A stretch of 41,162 nucleotides of DNA from Acidaminobacter hydrogenoformans DSM 2784 (GTDB taxonomy: Bacteria; Bacillota; Clostridia; Peptostreptococcales; Acidaminobacteraceae). The stretch spans positions 219,041 through 260,202 of the forward strand of contig NZ_FMWL01000004.1 of the NCBI RefSeq assembly GCF_900103005.1, in the 5' to 3' direction. Positions 7,977-16,584 of this stretch are shown here, piece after piece (within the stretch, counting starts at the first letter, position 1; the number at the start of each line of letters is the position of its first letter). The notes beneath the pieces were generated by a model. It worked only from the letters and a program-made list of their open reading frames with translations, was not told the origin of the DNA and did not search any database. The position numbers and the translations under genes are program-made.

Positions 7977-8525
7977 TCAATCCCCATAAATCATCGATGT
8001 CCGCACCTTTTCGGCAATCGCTTCATTCTTCAAGACCTTCAGAATTTCAAAGGCGAAGTAGGCAGCGGTGCCCGCACCCCTGGATGTGATGAAGCGGCCA
8101 TCGTGTTCCACTCGGTTCTCTGATAGAACAGCGCCCTTCAGATAGTCCTCAAAGCCAGGATAGCAGGTAGCACGTTTGCCTTTCAAGAATCCGCGTTTTC
8201 CAAGGACCAAAGGCGCCGCGCACACTGCCGCCACGAGGAGCTCTTTCTTGACCGCCTCGTGAAGCAGCCGGTCTACGTCTTTGGATTCATCGAGATGCGT
8301 TGTGCCCGGCATTCCGCCCGGCAGCACGACGGCCTTTACGCCGGCGTCGAGTTCAATTTCCTTGATCACTGTGTCCGCTTCGACCTTGATGTGATGGGCG
8401 CCATGCACGAAAAGGCTGGTGCCGATGGAAACAGTAACCACCTCCACGCCCCCGCGCCGCAAAATGTCTATCACACTGATCGCTTCGATTTCTTCAAAGC
8501 CTTCTGCCAATAATACATAAACCAT
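7977..8525 (-). CDS. DJ-1/PfpI family protein (YajL-like)
   Basis: The 182-residue protein of the class I glutamine amidotransferase-like fold begins MVYVLLAEGFEEIEAI. The nucleophile elbow is AAVCAAP with Cys102. VVLPGGMPGTTHLDES and the C-terminal FITSRGAGTAAYFAFEI are typical of DJ-1 (ThiJ/YajL). These proteins are linked to stress defence and protein or glyoxal repair; the exact activity is not decidable here. The frame is open further upstream, but the ATG at 8525 has an AGAGGTG ribosome binding site six bases away. Confidence 0.88.
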   Translation of the reverse strand: MVYVLLAEGFEEIEAISVIDILRRGGVEVVTVSIGTSLFVHGAHHIKVEADTVIKEIELDAGVKAVVLPGGMPGTTHLDESKDVDRLLHEAVKKELLVAAVCAAPLVLGKRGFLKGKRATCYPGFEDYLKGAVLSENRVEHDGRFITSRGAGTAAYFAFEILKVLKNEAIAEKVRTSMIYGD

Positions 8526-8897
8526 AGTCATCACCTCTTGTGGTATATACCCCAAAAAGATAGTCTGGCTAACAGGATTGCGCTGTTTAGGTGTGGTTTG
8601 GGAGGGGTGACCATCGGCAAAAAATGGAAAATATGACCTTTCATGACTTAGCAGGAATATTAAAAGCCATTCAGGACCATTACGAAACTCTTTTGTCATC
8701 TACGCTTGCTTTGTTCATGATATTAGTATATAATGTAATTTGGCCGAAGCGCCGCTTGAATTCAATTATTTACTTAATGTTTATGTCATAAAGGTCTTAA
8801 AGGTCTATTTCGATCCGGATCCAATTTTTATGAGGCCACATGGCTGCTCATTTCAAGCGACTGTATTTTCTGCAATTCAAAAAAAGGAAGGTATTTA
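8526..8897. other. Divergent intergenic region with a family B repeat and the helicase promoter
   Basis: This 372-base region separates the DJ-1 gene (minus) from the helicase gene (plus). It holds a clear family B repeat at 8591-8624 (G-rich, then GTGACCATCGGCAAAAAATG) and a strong promoter at 8706-8734. The helicase mRNA would have a leader of about 160 nt, as is common for cold-inducible RNA helicases. No convincing gene was found. Confidence 0.65.
8706..8734 (+). promoter_or_regulatory. Promoter of the DEAD-box helicase gene
   Basis: It has TTGCTT (8706-8711), a 17-bp spacer and a perfect TATAAT (8729-8734). Confidence 0.6.
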
Positions 8898-10634
8898 ATG
8901 GAACCTATCAAATTTAGTAGTTTTAACTGTTCGGAGGAAATTCTCAAAGCTGTCAGCGACATGGGGTTTGAGGAAGCGACGCCCATTCAGGCGCAATCGA
9001 TCCCATTCATCTTAGAGGGTAAAGACATCATTGGCCAGGCACAGACTGGCACAGGCAAGACCGCGGCTTTCGGGATCCCGCTTCTCGAAAAGATCGACGC
9101 AAGAAACAAGCAGCCCCAGGCACTCGTGCTCTGCCCAACCCGTGAGCTCGCCATTCAGGTGGCGGAGGAGATCGGACGTCTTGGCAAGTACATTCGTGGC
9201 ATCAAGTCCGTTCCAATTTATGGCGGACAGCCTATTGACCGGCAGATTCGTGTGCTGCGGTCGGGCGCGCAGATTGTCATTGGCACACCAGGCAGGGTCA
9301 TTGACCACTTGAAGCGTGGCACGCTCAAGCTCCACGAGATCAAATACCTCGTCCTGGACGAGGCGGACGAGATGCTCAACATGGGCTTCGTGGAGGACAT
9401 TGAAGAGATCCTCAAGACTGTCCCGGAAGAGCGTCAAACCGTGCTTTTCTCCGCGACTATGCCAAAAGCAATTCTCAACATCACAAAACGTTACCAAAGG
9501 GATCCGGAGCTCGTGAAGGTCGTCCACAAGGAGCTTACGTCTACGAACGTCGAGCAGTTCTACCTTGAGGTGCATTTTCGCGACCGCGTGGAAGTGCTGT
9601 CGCGTCTCCTTGACATGTATCAGCCTAAGCTTTCCCTGGCGTTCTGCAACACAAAGAAAAAAGTTGATGAAGTTACAGCGCAGCTTCAGACGCGGGGCTT
9701 CTCCTGCGACAAAATTCATGGCGACATGAAGCAGCAGCAGCGTGACGCGGTTATGGACCGCTTCCGTACAGGGGCTATTGAGCTTCTGATAGCGACGGAC
9801 GTCGCGGCGCGGGGCCTTGATATCACTGGCGTAGAGTGCGTTTTTAACGTCGACGTGCCACAGGATGAGGAGTACTATGTCCACCGCATTGGCAGAACTG
9901 GCCGTGCGGGCAAAGATGGTATGTCCTTCACGTTTGTCAGCGGCAAGGAATTCCTTCTGATGAAGGACGTCATGCGCTACACCGCGAAGAAAATCCAGCG
10001 CCATGAGATCCCGTCCATTGCGGACATCGAGGAGATCAAGGCGAAGGAGCTCGTCGAAAAAATCAAGCTCGAAGGTGAGTCCGGCGGCCTCGAGAAATAT
10101 TACACCATCCTGGAAACTATGGCCGAGGAGGGGATGACTTCCCTGGAAGCCGCAGCGATCCTCATGAAAATGGAGCTCGAACGCTACAAGGTCGAATCCA
10201 GCAATCTCTGTGAAATTGGCGGGGGTAGCTTTGGCGACACGGGTGCCGGCAACGGCATGGTGCGATTGTTCATCAATGTGGGCAAGAACATCAGCCTTGA
10301 GCCTCGGGACGTCATCAAGTGGATCACCACAGAAACTACGGTCACCGGCGAACAGGTTGGAAACATTGACATTTACGAAAACTTCTCATTTGTCGAGGTT
10401 CCTGAACCAAGAGCAAACGAGGTCTTCGAGATTCTCAAAAATGCTAAGCTCAAAGGTAAACGCGTTCGCATTGACAAGGCCCGCGGCCGCAGCAGTGAAA
10501 ACCGTTATGACCGCAAGCCACAGGGCGGCAAAACCTACAAAGGCCGTGAAGCCCGCCACGCTCACTCCGGTGAGAAGAGCCACAGCAGCGCGAGCTCGGA
10601 CCGTCCGAAGCGAAAGTATAAACCTGCAGAGTAA
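8898..10634 (+). CDS. deaD: DEAD-box ATP-dependent RNA helicase, DeaD/CshA type
   Basis: The 578-residue helicase unwinds RNA duplexes in ribosome assembly and mRNA decay. Motif I is AQTGTGKT (residues 48-55), motif II DEAD (154-157), motif III SAT (185-187) and motif VI HRIGRTGRAG. After the two RecA domains comes a DbpA-type RNA-binding domain (MVRLFINVGKNISLEPRDVI to VRIDKA) and a basic Arg/Lys/Ser-rich tail. AAGGAAGG precedes the ATG. The gene is flanked by family B repeats in inverted orientation (8591-8624 and 10659-10690) and followed by the double hairpin of the long repeat. Confidence 0.95.
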   Translation: MEPIKFSSFNCSEEILKAVSDMGFEEATPIQAQSIPFILEGKDIIGQAQTGTGKTAAFGIPLLEKIDARNKQPQALVLCPTRELAIQVAEEIGRLGKYIRGIKSVPIYGGQPIDRQIRVLRSGAQIVIGTPGRVIDHLKRGTLKLHEIKYLVLDEADEMLNMGFVEDIEEILKTVPEERQTVLFSATMPKAILNITKRYQRDPELVKVVHKELTSTNVEQFYLEVHFRDRVEVLSRLLDMYQPKLSLAFCNTKKKVDEVTAQLQTRGFSCDKIHGDMKQQQRDAVMDRFRTGAIELLIATDVAARGLDITGVECVFNVDVPQDEEYYVHRIGRTGRAGKDGMSFTFVSGKEFLLMKDVMRYTAKKIQRHEIPSIADIEEIKAKELVEKIKLEGESGGLEKYYTILETMAEEGMTSLEAAAILMKMELERYKVESSNLCEIGGGSFGDTGAGNGMVRLFINVGKNISLEPRDVIKWITTETTVTGEQVGNIDIYENFSFVEVPEPRANEVFEILKNAKLKGKRVRIDKARGRSSENRYDRKPQGGKTYKGREARHAHSGEKSHSSASSDRPKRKYKPAE

Positions 10635-10658
10635 TTTATAATACTCTAAAAACTTTAA

Positions 10659-10690
10659 TTCCGCCGATGGTCACCCATCCCCACCTCATC
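10659..10690 (-). repeat. Family B repeat downstream of the helicase gene
   Basis: Read on the minus strand it is GGTGGGGATGGGTGACCATC then GGCGGAAT, a good match to family B, oriented opposite to the copy upstream of the helicase. Confidence 0.7.
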
Positions 10691-10748
10691 ACATGGTGGC
10701 GGGGAAGGTTGGATTGACATCTCAGGGAATTGATTAAAAACTGGAATC

Positions 10749-10972
10749 AAAAACCAGGATACCCCATTGCCCCACTTTTGTGTGGGGCGATGGGGTTCTT
10801 TGTCGTATTAAAGGTAAGCAGCTGGCGCTTTGGCGCCGGCTGCTTTTTAAATTGTTGCGGAATTTGCAGCATTTCCTGGCGCACAACTGAAAAAACAGAC
10901 ACGGATGCGGCTTCCTTTTTGCGGGTCTGACCCCATTTGCGGCTCGCTCTATATCTGAGCGGGTCTGACCCC
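10749..10972 (+). repeat. Long repeat LR, left copy: double hairpin plus two family A repeats
   Basis: Bases 10749-10848 are identical to 16287-16386. Similarity continues without gaps (constant offset 5538) through a diverged stretch to the family A palindrome at 10923-10934; a second A copy follows at 10961-10972. The first hairpin is a 15-bp stem (ACCCCATTGCCCCAC) with loop TTTTGT. The second (AGCAGCTGGCGC stem) ends in TTTTT and is a rho-independent terminator for the helicase gene. Together with the right copy it brackets the malate module in direct orientation. Confidence 0.9.
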
Positions 10973-11138
10973 GTCCGACCCCGTCCGCTTTCAAAACTTT
11001 CAAAAAGATTTCAAAACTTCCGAATACTTTAATCAATTTGTAATCTGTTGCATGATGTCATTAAGAAACTTACTCAGAACCTTTAAAAACTCAACCAAAC
11101 AAAGTGTACTTTCACGTTACCAAAGGAGGCTGTCAAAT
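10973..11138. other. Leader of the malic enzyme gene
   Basis: Just after the second A repeat there is a tandem GACCCCGTCC duplication and a run of CTTTCAAAA-type repeats. An ATG-started extension of the open frame (from 11052) exists but has no ribosome binding site, and its residues do not resemble malic enzyme, so this stretch is treated as leader. Confidence 0.6.
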
Positions 11139-12311
11139 TTGGATTATTCAGCAGCAAGTTTGAAATTGCACGAGGATTTTGTCGGAAAGCTTGAGATCAA
11201 GTCGAAGGTGTCGGTCGAGACACGAGATGATTTGAGTCTGGCTTATACACCAGGCGTAGCCGAGCCCTGCAAGAGGATCCATGCCGAGCCACTGGATGTC
11301 TATAAGTACACCTCAAAAGGAAACTTAGTTGCTGTTGTAACTGATGGGACGGCAGTTTTGGGGCTTGGGGACATTGGACCAAAGGCGGCGCTCCCAGTCA
11401 TGGAAGGAAAAGCAGTGCTGTTCAAATCATTCGCTAATGTAGATGCCTTTCCGATCTGCATCGATTCCACTGATACAGATACCATTGTCGAAACTGTGAA
11501 AATGATCGCGCCTGGGTTCGGTGGTATCAACCTTGAAGATATATCAGCACCAAGGTGTTTTGAAATTGAAAGCAGGTTGAAAAAAGAACTCGACATCCCA
11601 GTGTTTCACGATGATCAGCATGGCACAGCAGTTGTCGTTTGTGCGGCACTTATTAATGCACTCAAGATCGTAGGAAAACAGCTTAAAGAAATCAAAGTTG
11701 TGGTCAATGGGGCAGGTGCCGCTGGCACTTCTATCGTTCAAATGTTATTGAATCTGGGCATAGAAAACATTATGGTATGCGACAGGGAAGGGATTTTGGT
11801 TCGTAAAGAAAACTATACTAATTCCGCAAAAGCAGAGCTTGCAGCAATCACGAATCAACAGTTGTTATCTGGTAAGCTTACGGATGCTATGAAAGACTCA
11901 GATGTTTTTATTGGAGTTTCCGCGGCTAATGTTGTCTCTGAGGAAATGGTGGCTTCAATGGCAAGTGATGCAATTGTCTTTGCTATGGCCAATCCAGTAC
12001 CGGAAATTATGCCAGATCTTGCTGAAAAAGCGGGCGCACGTGTAATTGGAACAGGCAGAAGTGATTTTCCAAATCAGATCAACAACGTTTTAGCCTTCCC
12101 GGGGATCTTCAGGGGAGCGCTGGATGTCAGAGCCTCAGACATCAATGAAGCCATGAAAGTCGCCGCGGTTTATGCTATCGCGGAGATCGTTGGTTCAAAA
12201 GATTTGAAAGAAACCTATGTCATTCCAGATGCTTTTGATTTAAGAGTTGGTCAACAAGTCGCCAAGGCTGTAGCGCAGGCTGCTGTCGAGTCCGGAATTT
12301 CCCGAATATAA
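11139..12311 (+). CDS. NAD(P)-dependent malic enzyme (decarboxylating)
   Basis: The 390-residue bacterial short-form malic enzyme converts malate to pyruvate, CO2 and NAD(P)H. Catalytic Tyr36 lies in LAYTPGVAEP and Lys91 in EGKAVLFK. Metal ligands sit in INLEDISAPRCFEIE and FHDDQHGTA, and the nucleotide-binding GAGAAG is near residue 190. The start is a TTG at 11139 (reads MDYSAASLKLHEDF, the usual N-terminus) placed nine bases after AAAGGAGG; the ATG-started frame from 11052 adds 29 unrelated residues. It is 17 bases upstream of the 2-hydroxycarboxylate transporter, so the two form an operon for malate uptake and use. Cofactor preference cannot be decided by eye. Confidence 0.93.
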   Translation: MDYSAASLKLHEDFVGKLEIKSKVSVETRDDLSLAYTPGVAEPCKRIHAEPLDVYKYTSKGNLVAVVTDGTAVLGLGDIGPKAALPVMEGKAVLFKSFANVDAFPICIDSTDTDTIVETVKMIAPGFGGINLEDISAPRCFEIESRLKKELDIPVFHDDQHGTAVVVCAALINALKIVGKQLKEIKVVVNGAGAAGTSIVQMLLNLGIENIMVCDREGILVRKENYTNSAKAELAAITNQQLLSGKLTDAMKDSDVFIGVSAANVVSEEMVASMASDAIVFAMANPVPEIMPDLAEKAGARVIGTGRSDFPNQINNVLAFPGIFRGALDVRASDINEAMKVAAVYAIAEIVGSKDLKETYVIPDAFDLRVGQQVAKAVAQAAVESGISRI

Positions 12312-12312
12312 A

Positions 12313-12328
12313 AGAGGGGGTCAGACCT
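12313..12328 (+). promoter_or_regulatory. Shine-Dalgarno supplied by a family A repeat
   Basis: The 17 bases between malic enzyme and the transporter are almost entirely the sequence AGAGGGGGTCAGACCT. The purine run AGAGGGGG (12313-12320) is the only candidate Shine-Dalgarno element, eight bases before ATG, and it is continuous with the A palindrome at 12316-12327. Confidence 0.7.
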
Positions 12329-13642
12329 ATGGAAAAATCAGTAAGTATTGAAGCGTTGCAACCCAAAGTCAAACAAACCTATTTAATTAATGGACTTTCG
12401 CTGCCGCTCTTCGCGGTAATTGCGGCAGTGGTCCTTGTAGCGGGCAGGATGGGCGCTCTTCCTGGCGGCATGGTGGGGGCGTTCGCGATCATGCTGGTCG
12501 TAGGTGCTATACTTAATGAAATTGGAAACCATCTTCCTATCGTCAAGGACTATCTTGGTGGTGGACCCATTGTTATCATATTTGGGTCTGCGGCTATGGT
12601 CATGTACGGTGTCCTTACAGAAGCTCAGACTGCTCTTATAAAAAGCTTCATGGTCGAATTTGAATTCCTCAATTTTTACATTGCAGCCCTCATAACTGGA
12701 AGTATCTTAGGTATGAACAGAAAGCTTTTGATTCGCGCTGCAGCCAGATATCTTCCGGCAATCATTGGAGGCGTGCTTGTCTCACTTGTCAGCGTTGGAC
12801 TGGTGGGTTCTCTTATTGGTTATGGATTTAAAGAGGCAATACTATATATTGGCGTACCAATCATGGGTGGTGGCATGGGTGCTGGTGCAGTGCCGCTGGC
12901 GAAAATTTTCGGCTCGCAGCTTGCGAAAGATCCTGCAGAAATGCTATCCATCATGATTCCGGCCGTAGCATTGGGCAATGCGCTGTCAATTGTGATTGCG
13001 GGACTGCTGGACAAGCTTGGTAAAATGAAGCCTTCACTGACAGGCAATGGTCAATTAATGGTTGTAAAAACTCAAGAGGAATTTCATGAAGAAAAACGTT
13101 CTCCGGTAGACTATAAAATTATGGGTTCTGGATTGTTGATGGCCCTTGGATTTTATGTTCTTGGCAGTATCATGGGTAAAATCTTTCCTCAGATTCACGC
13201 CTATGCATGGATGATTATCTCGGTTGCGGTGGTGAAAGCCATCGGCATCATTCCTGAAAAATTTGAAGAAGGGGCGTTTCAGTGGTTTGGCTTTGTTATG
13301 ACCTCCATGACGACAGTCCTTCTGATTGGCATAGGGGTTGCGTATACGAATTTGGGTGAGGTTTTACAGGCTCTTACACCACAGTATTTACTGCTCGTCA
13401 GTGTCACAGTGCTTGGTGCGGCGTTAGGGTCAGGCTTTGTAGGCAGGCTTGTTGGGTTTTATGCTATTGAATCTTCTATAACTGCAGGACTGTGTATGGC
13501 TAATATGGGAGGAACAGGGGATGTCGCGGTGCTTTCCGCATCAAAACGCATGGAACTCATGCCGTTCAGCCAGATCTCCTCAAGAATTGGTGGGGCCTTC
13601 ATGCTGATCCTCGCTTCTACGCTGCTTAAGTTTTTCGCTTAA
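12329..13642 (+). CDS. 2-hydroxycarboxylate (malate/citrate) sodium symporter, 2HCT family
   Basis: The 437-residue transporter belongs to the CitS/MaeN/CimH family. It is highly hydrophobic with about 11 helices. The two re-entrant-loop signature motifs are visible: GGGMGAGAVPLA near residue 180 and ANMGGTGDVAVLSASKRMELMPF near residue 390. The Arg in the C-terminal half (SSRIGGA region) is typical. The neighbouring malic enzyme and CitA/DcuS-like two-component system point to malate as substrate (inference). Translation seems to depend on a ribosome binding site formed by a family A repeat. Confidence 0.93.
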   Translation: MEKSVSIEALQPKVKQTYLINGLSLPLFAVIAAVVLVAGRMGALPGGMVGAFAIMLVVGAILNEIGNHLPIVKDYLGGGPIVIIFGSAAMVMYGVLTEAQTALIKSFMVEFEFLNFYIAALITGSILGMNRKLLIRAAARYLPAIIGGVLVSLVSVGLVGSLIGYGFKEAILYIGVPIMGGGMGAGAVPLAKIFGSQLAKDPAEMLSIMIPAVALGNALSIVIAGLLDKLGKMKPSLTGNGQLMVVKTQEEFHEEKRSPVDYKIMGSGLLMALGFYVLGSIMGKIFPQIHAYAWMIISVAVVKAIGIIPEKFEEGAFQWFGFVMTSMTTVLLIGIGVAYTNLGEVLQALTPQYLLLVSVTVLGAALGSGFVGRLVGFYAIESSITAGLCMANMGGTGDVAVLSASKRMELMPFSQISSRIGGAFMLILASTLLKFFA

Positions 13643-13928
13643 GATTATTAATTCGCGGGTCTGACCCCCAAAAGAACCCCCAACAAACATCTATGCGGGT
13701 CTGACCCCCTTCGAATTACCCCCCTTGGAATTCATTAGACTGTAAACAAGAGAACCCGATCGGATCGAAGGACTTTTCAAAAGCCCAAAGTCTTTCGGGT
13801 TTTCTTCATTTTTGTTTGTGAGGGCAAAATCGGTCATTTCCCGACTACCCCTTTCTGCTATAATGAGGTAATGAAAAATACGCATAATTAATTTGTCAGA
13901 TGCTCACGAATGAGGGGGGGGGCCTGCG
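13643..13928. repeat. Intergenic region with two family A repeats and a terminator-like hairpin
   Basis: Family A copies lie at 13657-13669 and 13697-13709 (40 bp apart, same orientation), the first followed by a short imperfect tandem duplication (ACCCCCAAAAGA, then ACCCCCAACAAA). A hairpin around AAGCCCAAAG/CTTTCGGGTT with a T-rich tail (13778-13806) may end the transporter transcript. A TATAAT at 13859-13864 could serve the kinase gene; its -35 is poor. Confidence 0.65.
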
Positions 13929-15542
13929 TTGATTCACATAAGAAAAAAGCCGCTTAAGCTCAAGACGTTTATCATTTTGCTGGTGTGCCTGGTGCTGGCG
14001 AGTTCTCTGGCCGTTACCAACTGGTTGGTGAGCCAGCGTGTCGTTAGATTGACACAGGAATATTTCGAGGGCAAGGCAATGGATATTTCGCATTTTATGG
14101 CGGAATCGGTTATTGTGAAGGAGGCACTTGCTGGAAGGCGGCTGAAGTCTGATGTTCAGCATTTTGCGGAAACCATCCGCCGGGTCAGCGATGTGGAGTT
14201 TATTGTCGTCATGAATATGCAGGGCATTCGGTACACGCATCCCAATCCGGAGCTGATTGGCCAGCGCTTTGTGGGTGGGGATGATACGCCGGTATACCGA
14301 GGGCAGGCGTTTGCGTCTGTGGCGGAGGGGACGCTGGGGAAGTCTATGCGCTACTTCACCCCCGTCTTTGATGCCGATGGTCAGCAGATCGGCGCCATCT
14401 CGGTGGGCATTCTGATGAATGTTATTGAAGATAATTTGGATGCGACGCGGCTGATGGTTTTGATTGGGGTGCTGGCTGGCTTTACCATCGGCATACCAGG
14501 GGCTTATTTGCTGGCTGGGCGCATCAAGAAAATTTTGCTGGGGCTTGAGCCAGAGGAAATCGCCCGTCAGTTCGAGGAACGAAACGCGCTGGTTCAGTCG
14601 GTGCGGGAAGGGATCCTGGGGGTGGACAAGGCCATGCGCATCACGGTGGTCAATCAGGAGGCCGCCCGGCTGTTTGCGGTCGCTGGTATTACGGACGCTG
14701 TCATTGGAAAAAGTGTCGAGGAGGTCGTGCCCAATACTGGTCTGCACAGGGTCATCGAGACGGGGCAGCCGGAATACGACCAGGAGCAGGAGCTGCTTGG
14801 AGTTCGGATCCTAACGAATCGCTTGCCGGTGCTGGTGAAGGGCGAGATTGTGGGGGCTGTTGCAACTTTTCGGGATAAATCCGAGGTGACACGGCTGGCG
14901 GAGCAGCTGACAGGCGTCAAGCTATACGCGGATGCGCTGCGGTCCCAGACCCACGAATTCATGAACCGGCTGCATGTCATTCTGGGGCTGATTCACATGG
15001 GAAATTACGACCGAGTCTCTGCCTACATCAAAGAAGTGAGTGTGCAGATTCAGGATGAGATTGGATATGTCATGAGCCGCATCAAGGATCCGGTGCTGGC
15101 AGGCTTCGTGATGGCGAAGCTAAGCAGTGCCCGTGAAAAGGGGATTGTCTTTGTACTGTCAGAGGACAGTTATGTTCCGGAGCTTGGGGACGTGGTTTCT
15201 GAAAGCGACGTTTCGACGATCTTGGGCAATCTTATCGAAAATGCCATGGAGGCGGTGGCGCAAAAATCTGTGAAGAAGATAGAAATTCAATTGGTCGTTG
15301 ATGAGGGAATTTTGACTATGGTCGTCTGTGATACAGGTGACGGGATACCGGATTCGCTGAAGGGGACTATCATGGAAAAGGGATACTCGACGCGAGGGGA
15401 AAATAGGGGTATGGGCATGCACCTGATTGCCCGGACCCTTGAAAAGTATGGCGGTGTGCTGGAAATTGGCCAAGCGGAAATAGGCGGCGCAATGATTACA
15501 GTTGAGATTCCAATCAGAACGGGAGATGGGCGCAATGATTAA
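13929..15542 (+). CDS. CitA/DcuS-type sensor histidine kinase
   Basis: This 537-residue membrane kinase has a first TM at about 12-34, an extracytoplasmic PAS/Cache sensor (about 35-178, with ANYV-type core FIVVMNMQGIRYTHPNPELIG), a second TM at about 180-205, a cytoplasmic PAS (about 218-320), an H-box with His342 in SQTHEFMNRLHVILGLI, and an ATPase domain with NLIENAMEA, DTGDGIP and GMGMHL. Members of this group sense C4-dicarboxylates, malate or citrate, fitting the adjacent malate genes. The start is a TTG after a GAGGGGGG run; no upstream in-frame ATG has a better site. It overlaps the response regulator by eight bases. Confidence 0.93.
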   Translation: MIHIRKKPLKLKTFIILLVCLVLASSLAVTNWLVSQRVVRLTQEYFEGKAMDISHFMAESVIVKEALAGRRLKSDVQHFAETIRRVSDVEFIVVMNMQGIRYTHPNPELIGQRFVGGDDTPVYRGQAFASVAEGTLGKSMRYFTPVFDADGQQIGAISVGILMNVIEDNLDATRLMVLIGVLAGFTIGIPGAYLLAGRIKKILLGLEPEEIARQFEERNALVQSVREGILGVDKAMRITVVNQEAARLFAVAGITDAVIGKSVEEVVPNTGLHRVIETGQPEYDQEQELLGVRILTNRLPVLVKGEIVGAVATFRDKSEVTRLAEQLTGVKLYADALRSQTHEFMNRLHVILGLIHMGNYDRVSAYIKEVSVQIQDEIGYVMSRIKDPVLAGFVMAKLSSAREKGIVFVLSEDSYVPELGDVVSESDVSTILGNLIENAMEAVAQKSVKKIEIQLVVDEGILTMVVCDTGDGIPDSLKGTIMEKGYSTRGENRGMGMHLIARTLEKYGGVLEIGQAEIGGAMITVEIPIRTGDGRND

Positions 15543-16287
15543 AGTGCTTTTAGTAGAGGATGACCCGATGGTCGCAGAACTCAACCGCTCCTACGTCTCC
15601 AGCGTCGAGGGCTTCACCGTCGTAGGAAGCGTCCGTTCCGGCGAAGAAGCCTTGGCGTTCATTGGGGGTCAGACCTCATCTGATGTTGGGGGTCAGACCC
15701 CGTCAGTTGATTTGATTCTGCTCGACCTTTATATGCCGGGTATGCAAGGGCTAACGCTGCTATCGGAGATCCGGACACAAGGACTTTCTGCCGATGTCAT
15801 CCTCGTCACCGCCGCCAGCGATACACCATCAATCCGAGAAGCCCTGCGACTTGGGGCAGTGGACTATCTGATCAAGCCCTTTGAGTACGAAAGGCTGAAG
15901 AGAGCACTGCTTGGATACAAGGAAAAATCTGCACTGTTAAAACAGAGGCAGAGTGTCAGCCAAGAAGAGCTTGATCAATTTCTACGCGAGAAAAATGTTA
16001 ATGCTGTAAAGACCAGAAGTTTGCCGAAAGGTCTGGACAGATCGACGCTCAAGCGGGTCTATGAAGCGCTTTTAGCCTATCCAATGAAGGATTTTAGTGC
16101 GGAGGAGGTTGCGAAGACCATCGGCATAACACGCGTCTCCGTTAGGAAATATCTTGAATTTTTAAATGAGATCAAGGCTATTCAAATGAATGTCATCTAT
16201 GGCGCTATTGGGCGCCCGGTCCACCGATTTGAGCTGCTGCCAGGGTTTGAAGTGACAGTAGGGCCTTATTTGGAGGATGGACGATAA
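15535..16287 (+). CDS. CitB/DcuR-family response regulator with repeat-derived loop
   Basis: The 250-residue regulator has a receiver domain (VEDDP; phosphoacceptor Asp64 in LILLDLYMPG; VTAA; conserved Lys in YLIKPFEYER) and a C-terminal helix-turn-helix (FSAEEVAKTIGITRVSVRKYLEFL) as in DcuR, CitB and MalR. It should be phosphorylated by the overlapping kinase and control the malate genes. Between helix 2 and strand 3 of the receiver there is an extra segment, GGQTSSDVGGQTPS (residues 44-57), encoded by two family A repeats at 15664-15675 and 15688-15701. It shifts the phosphoacceptor about ten residues beyond its usual position. The start ATG at 15535 has a GGGAGA site. Confidence 0.92.
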   Translation: MIKVLLVEDDPMVAELNRSYVSSVEGFTVVGSVRSGEEALAFIGGQTSSDVGGQTPSVDLILLDLYMPGMQGLTLLSEIRTQGLSADVILVTAASDTPSIREALRLGAVDYLIKPFEYERLKRALLGYKEKSALLKQRQSVSQEELDQFLREKNVNAVKTRSLPKGLDRSTLKRVYEALLAYPMKDFSAEEVAKTIGITRVSVRKYLEFLNEIKAIQMNVIYGAIGRPVHRFELLPGFEVTVGPYLEDGR

Positions 16288-16500
16288 AAAACCAGGATAC
16301 CCCATTGCCCCACTTTTGTGTGGGGCGATGGGGTTCTTTGTCGTATTAAAGGTAAGCAGCTGGCGCTTTGGCGCCGGCTGCTTTTTGAAGTGTTGCGGAA
16401 GCTGCGACCTCTCTACGCGCGCGATGTGAAAAAATGGCACAGATTCGATATATTTTTTGCGGGTCTGACCCCTTTTGTAGATCTGCGCAGGTCTGACCCC
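16287..16500 (+). repeat. Long repeat LR, right copy: double hairpin plus two family A repeats
   Basis: The first 100 bases are identical to 10749-10848, starting inside the stop codon of the response regulator gene. The two hairpins are preserved, the second being a terminator with a TTTTT tail. Two family A copies follow (16461-16472 and 16489-16500); relative to the left copy the spacing between them is 10 bp shorter. Confidence 0.9.
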
Positions 16501-16584
16501 GTCAGTTATATTTTTTAGAGGGTGGGTATACATAATTCGGAGTGCTATTGAAAAAACTGCCATAACTTTTGGAGGGTTTGAATA

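Noticed and set aside
8591..8791. 66-codon plus-strand open frame before the helicase
   Set aside because: It starts in a family B repeat, has no ribosome binding site and runs across the helicase promoter.
9012..10004. 330-codon open frame on the minus strand
   Set aside because: It is antisense to the DEAD-box helicase gene, has no recognisable motif or ribosome binding site, and arises from codon composition.
13896..14747. 283-codon minus-strand open frame
   Set aside because: It lies entirely opposite the sensor kinase gene and its region upstream; its His/Gln-rich translation is typical of an antisense shadow.
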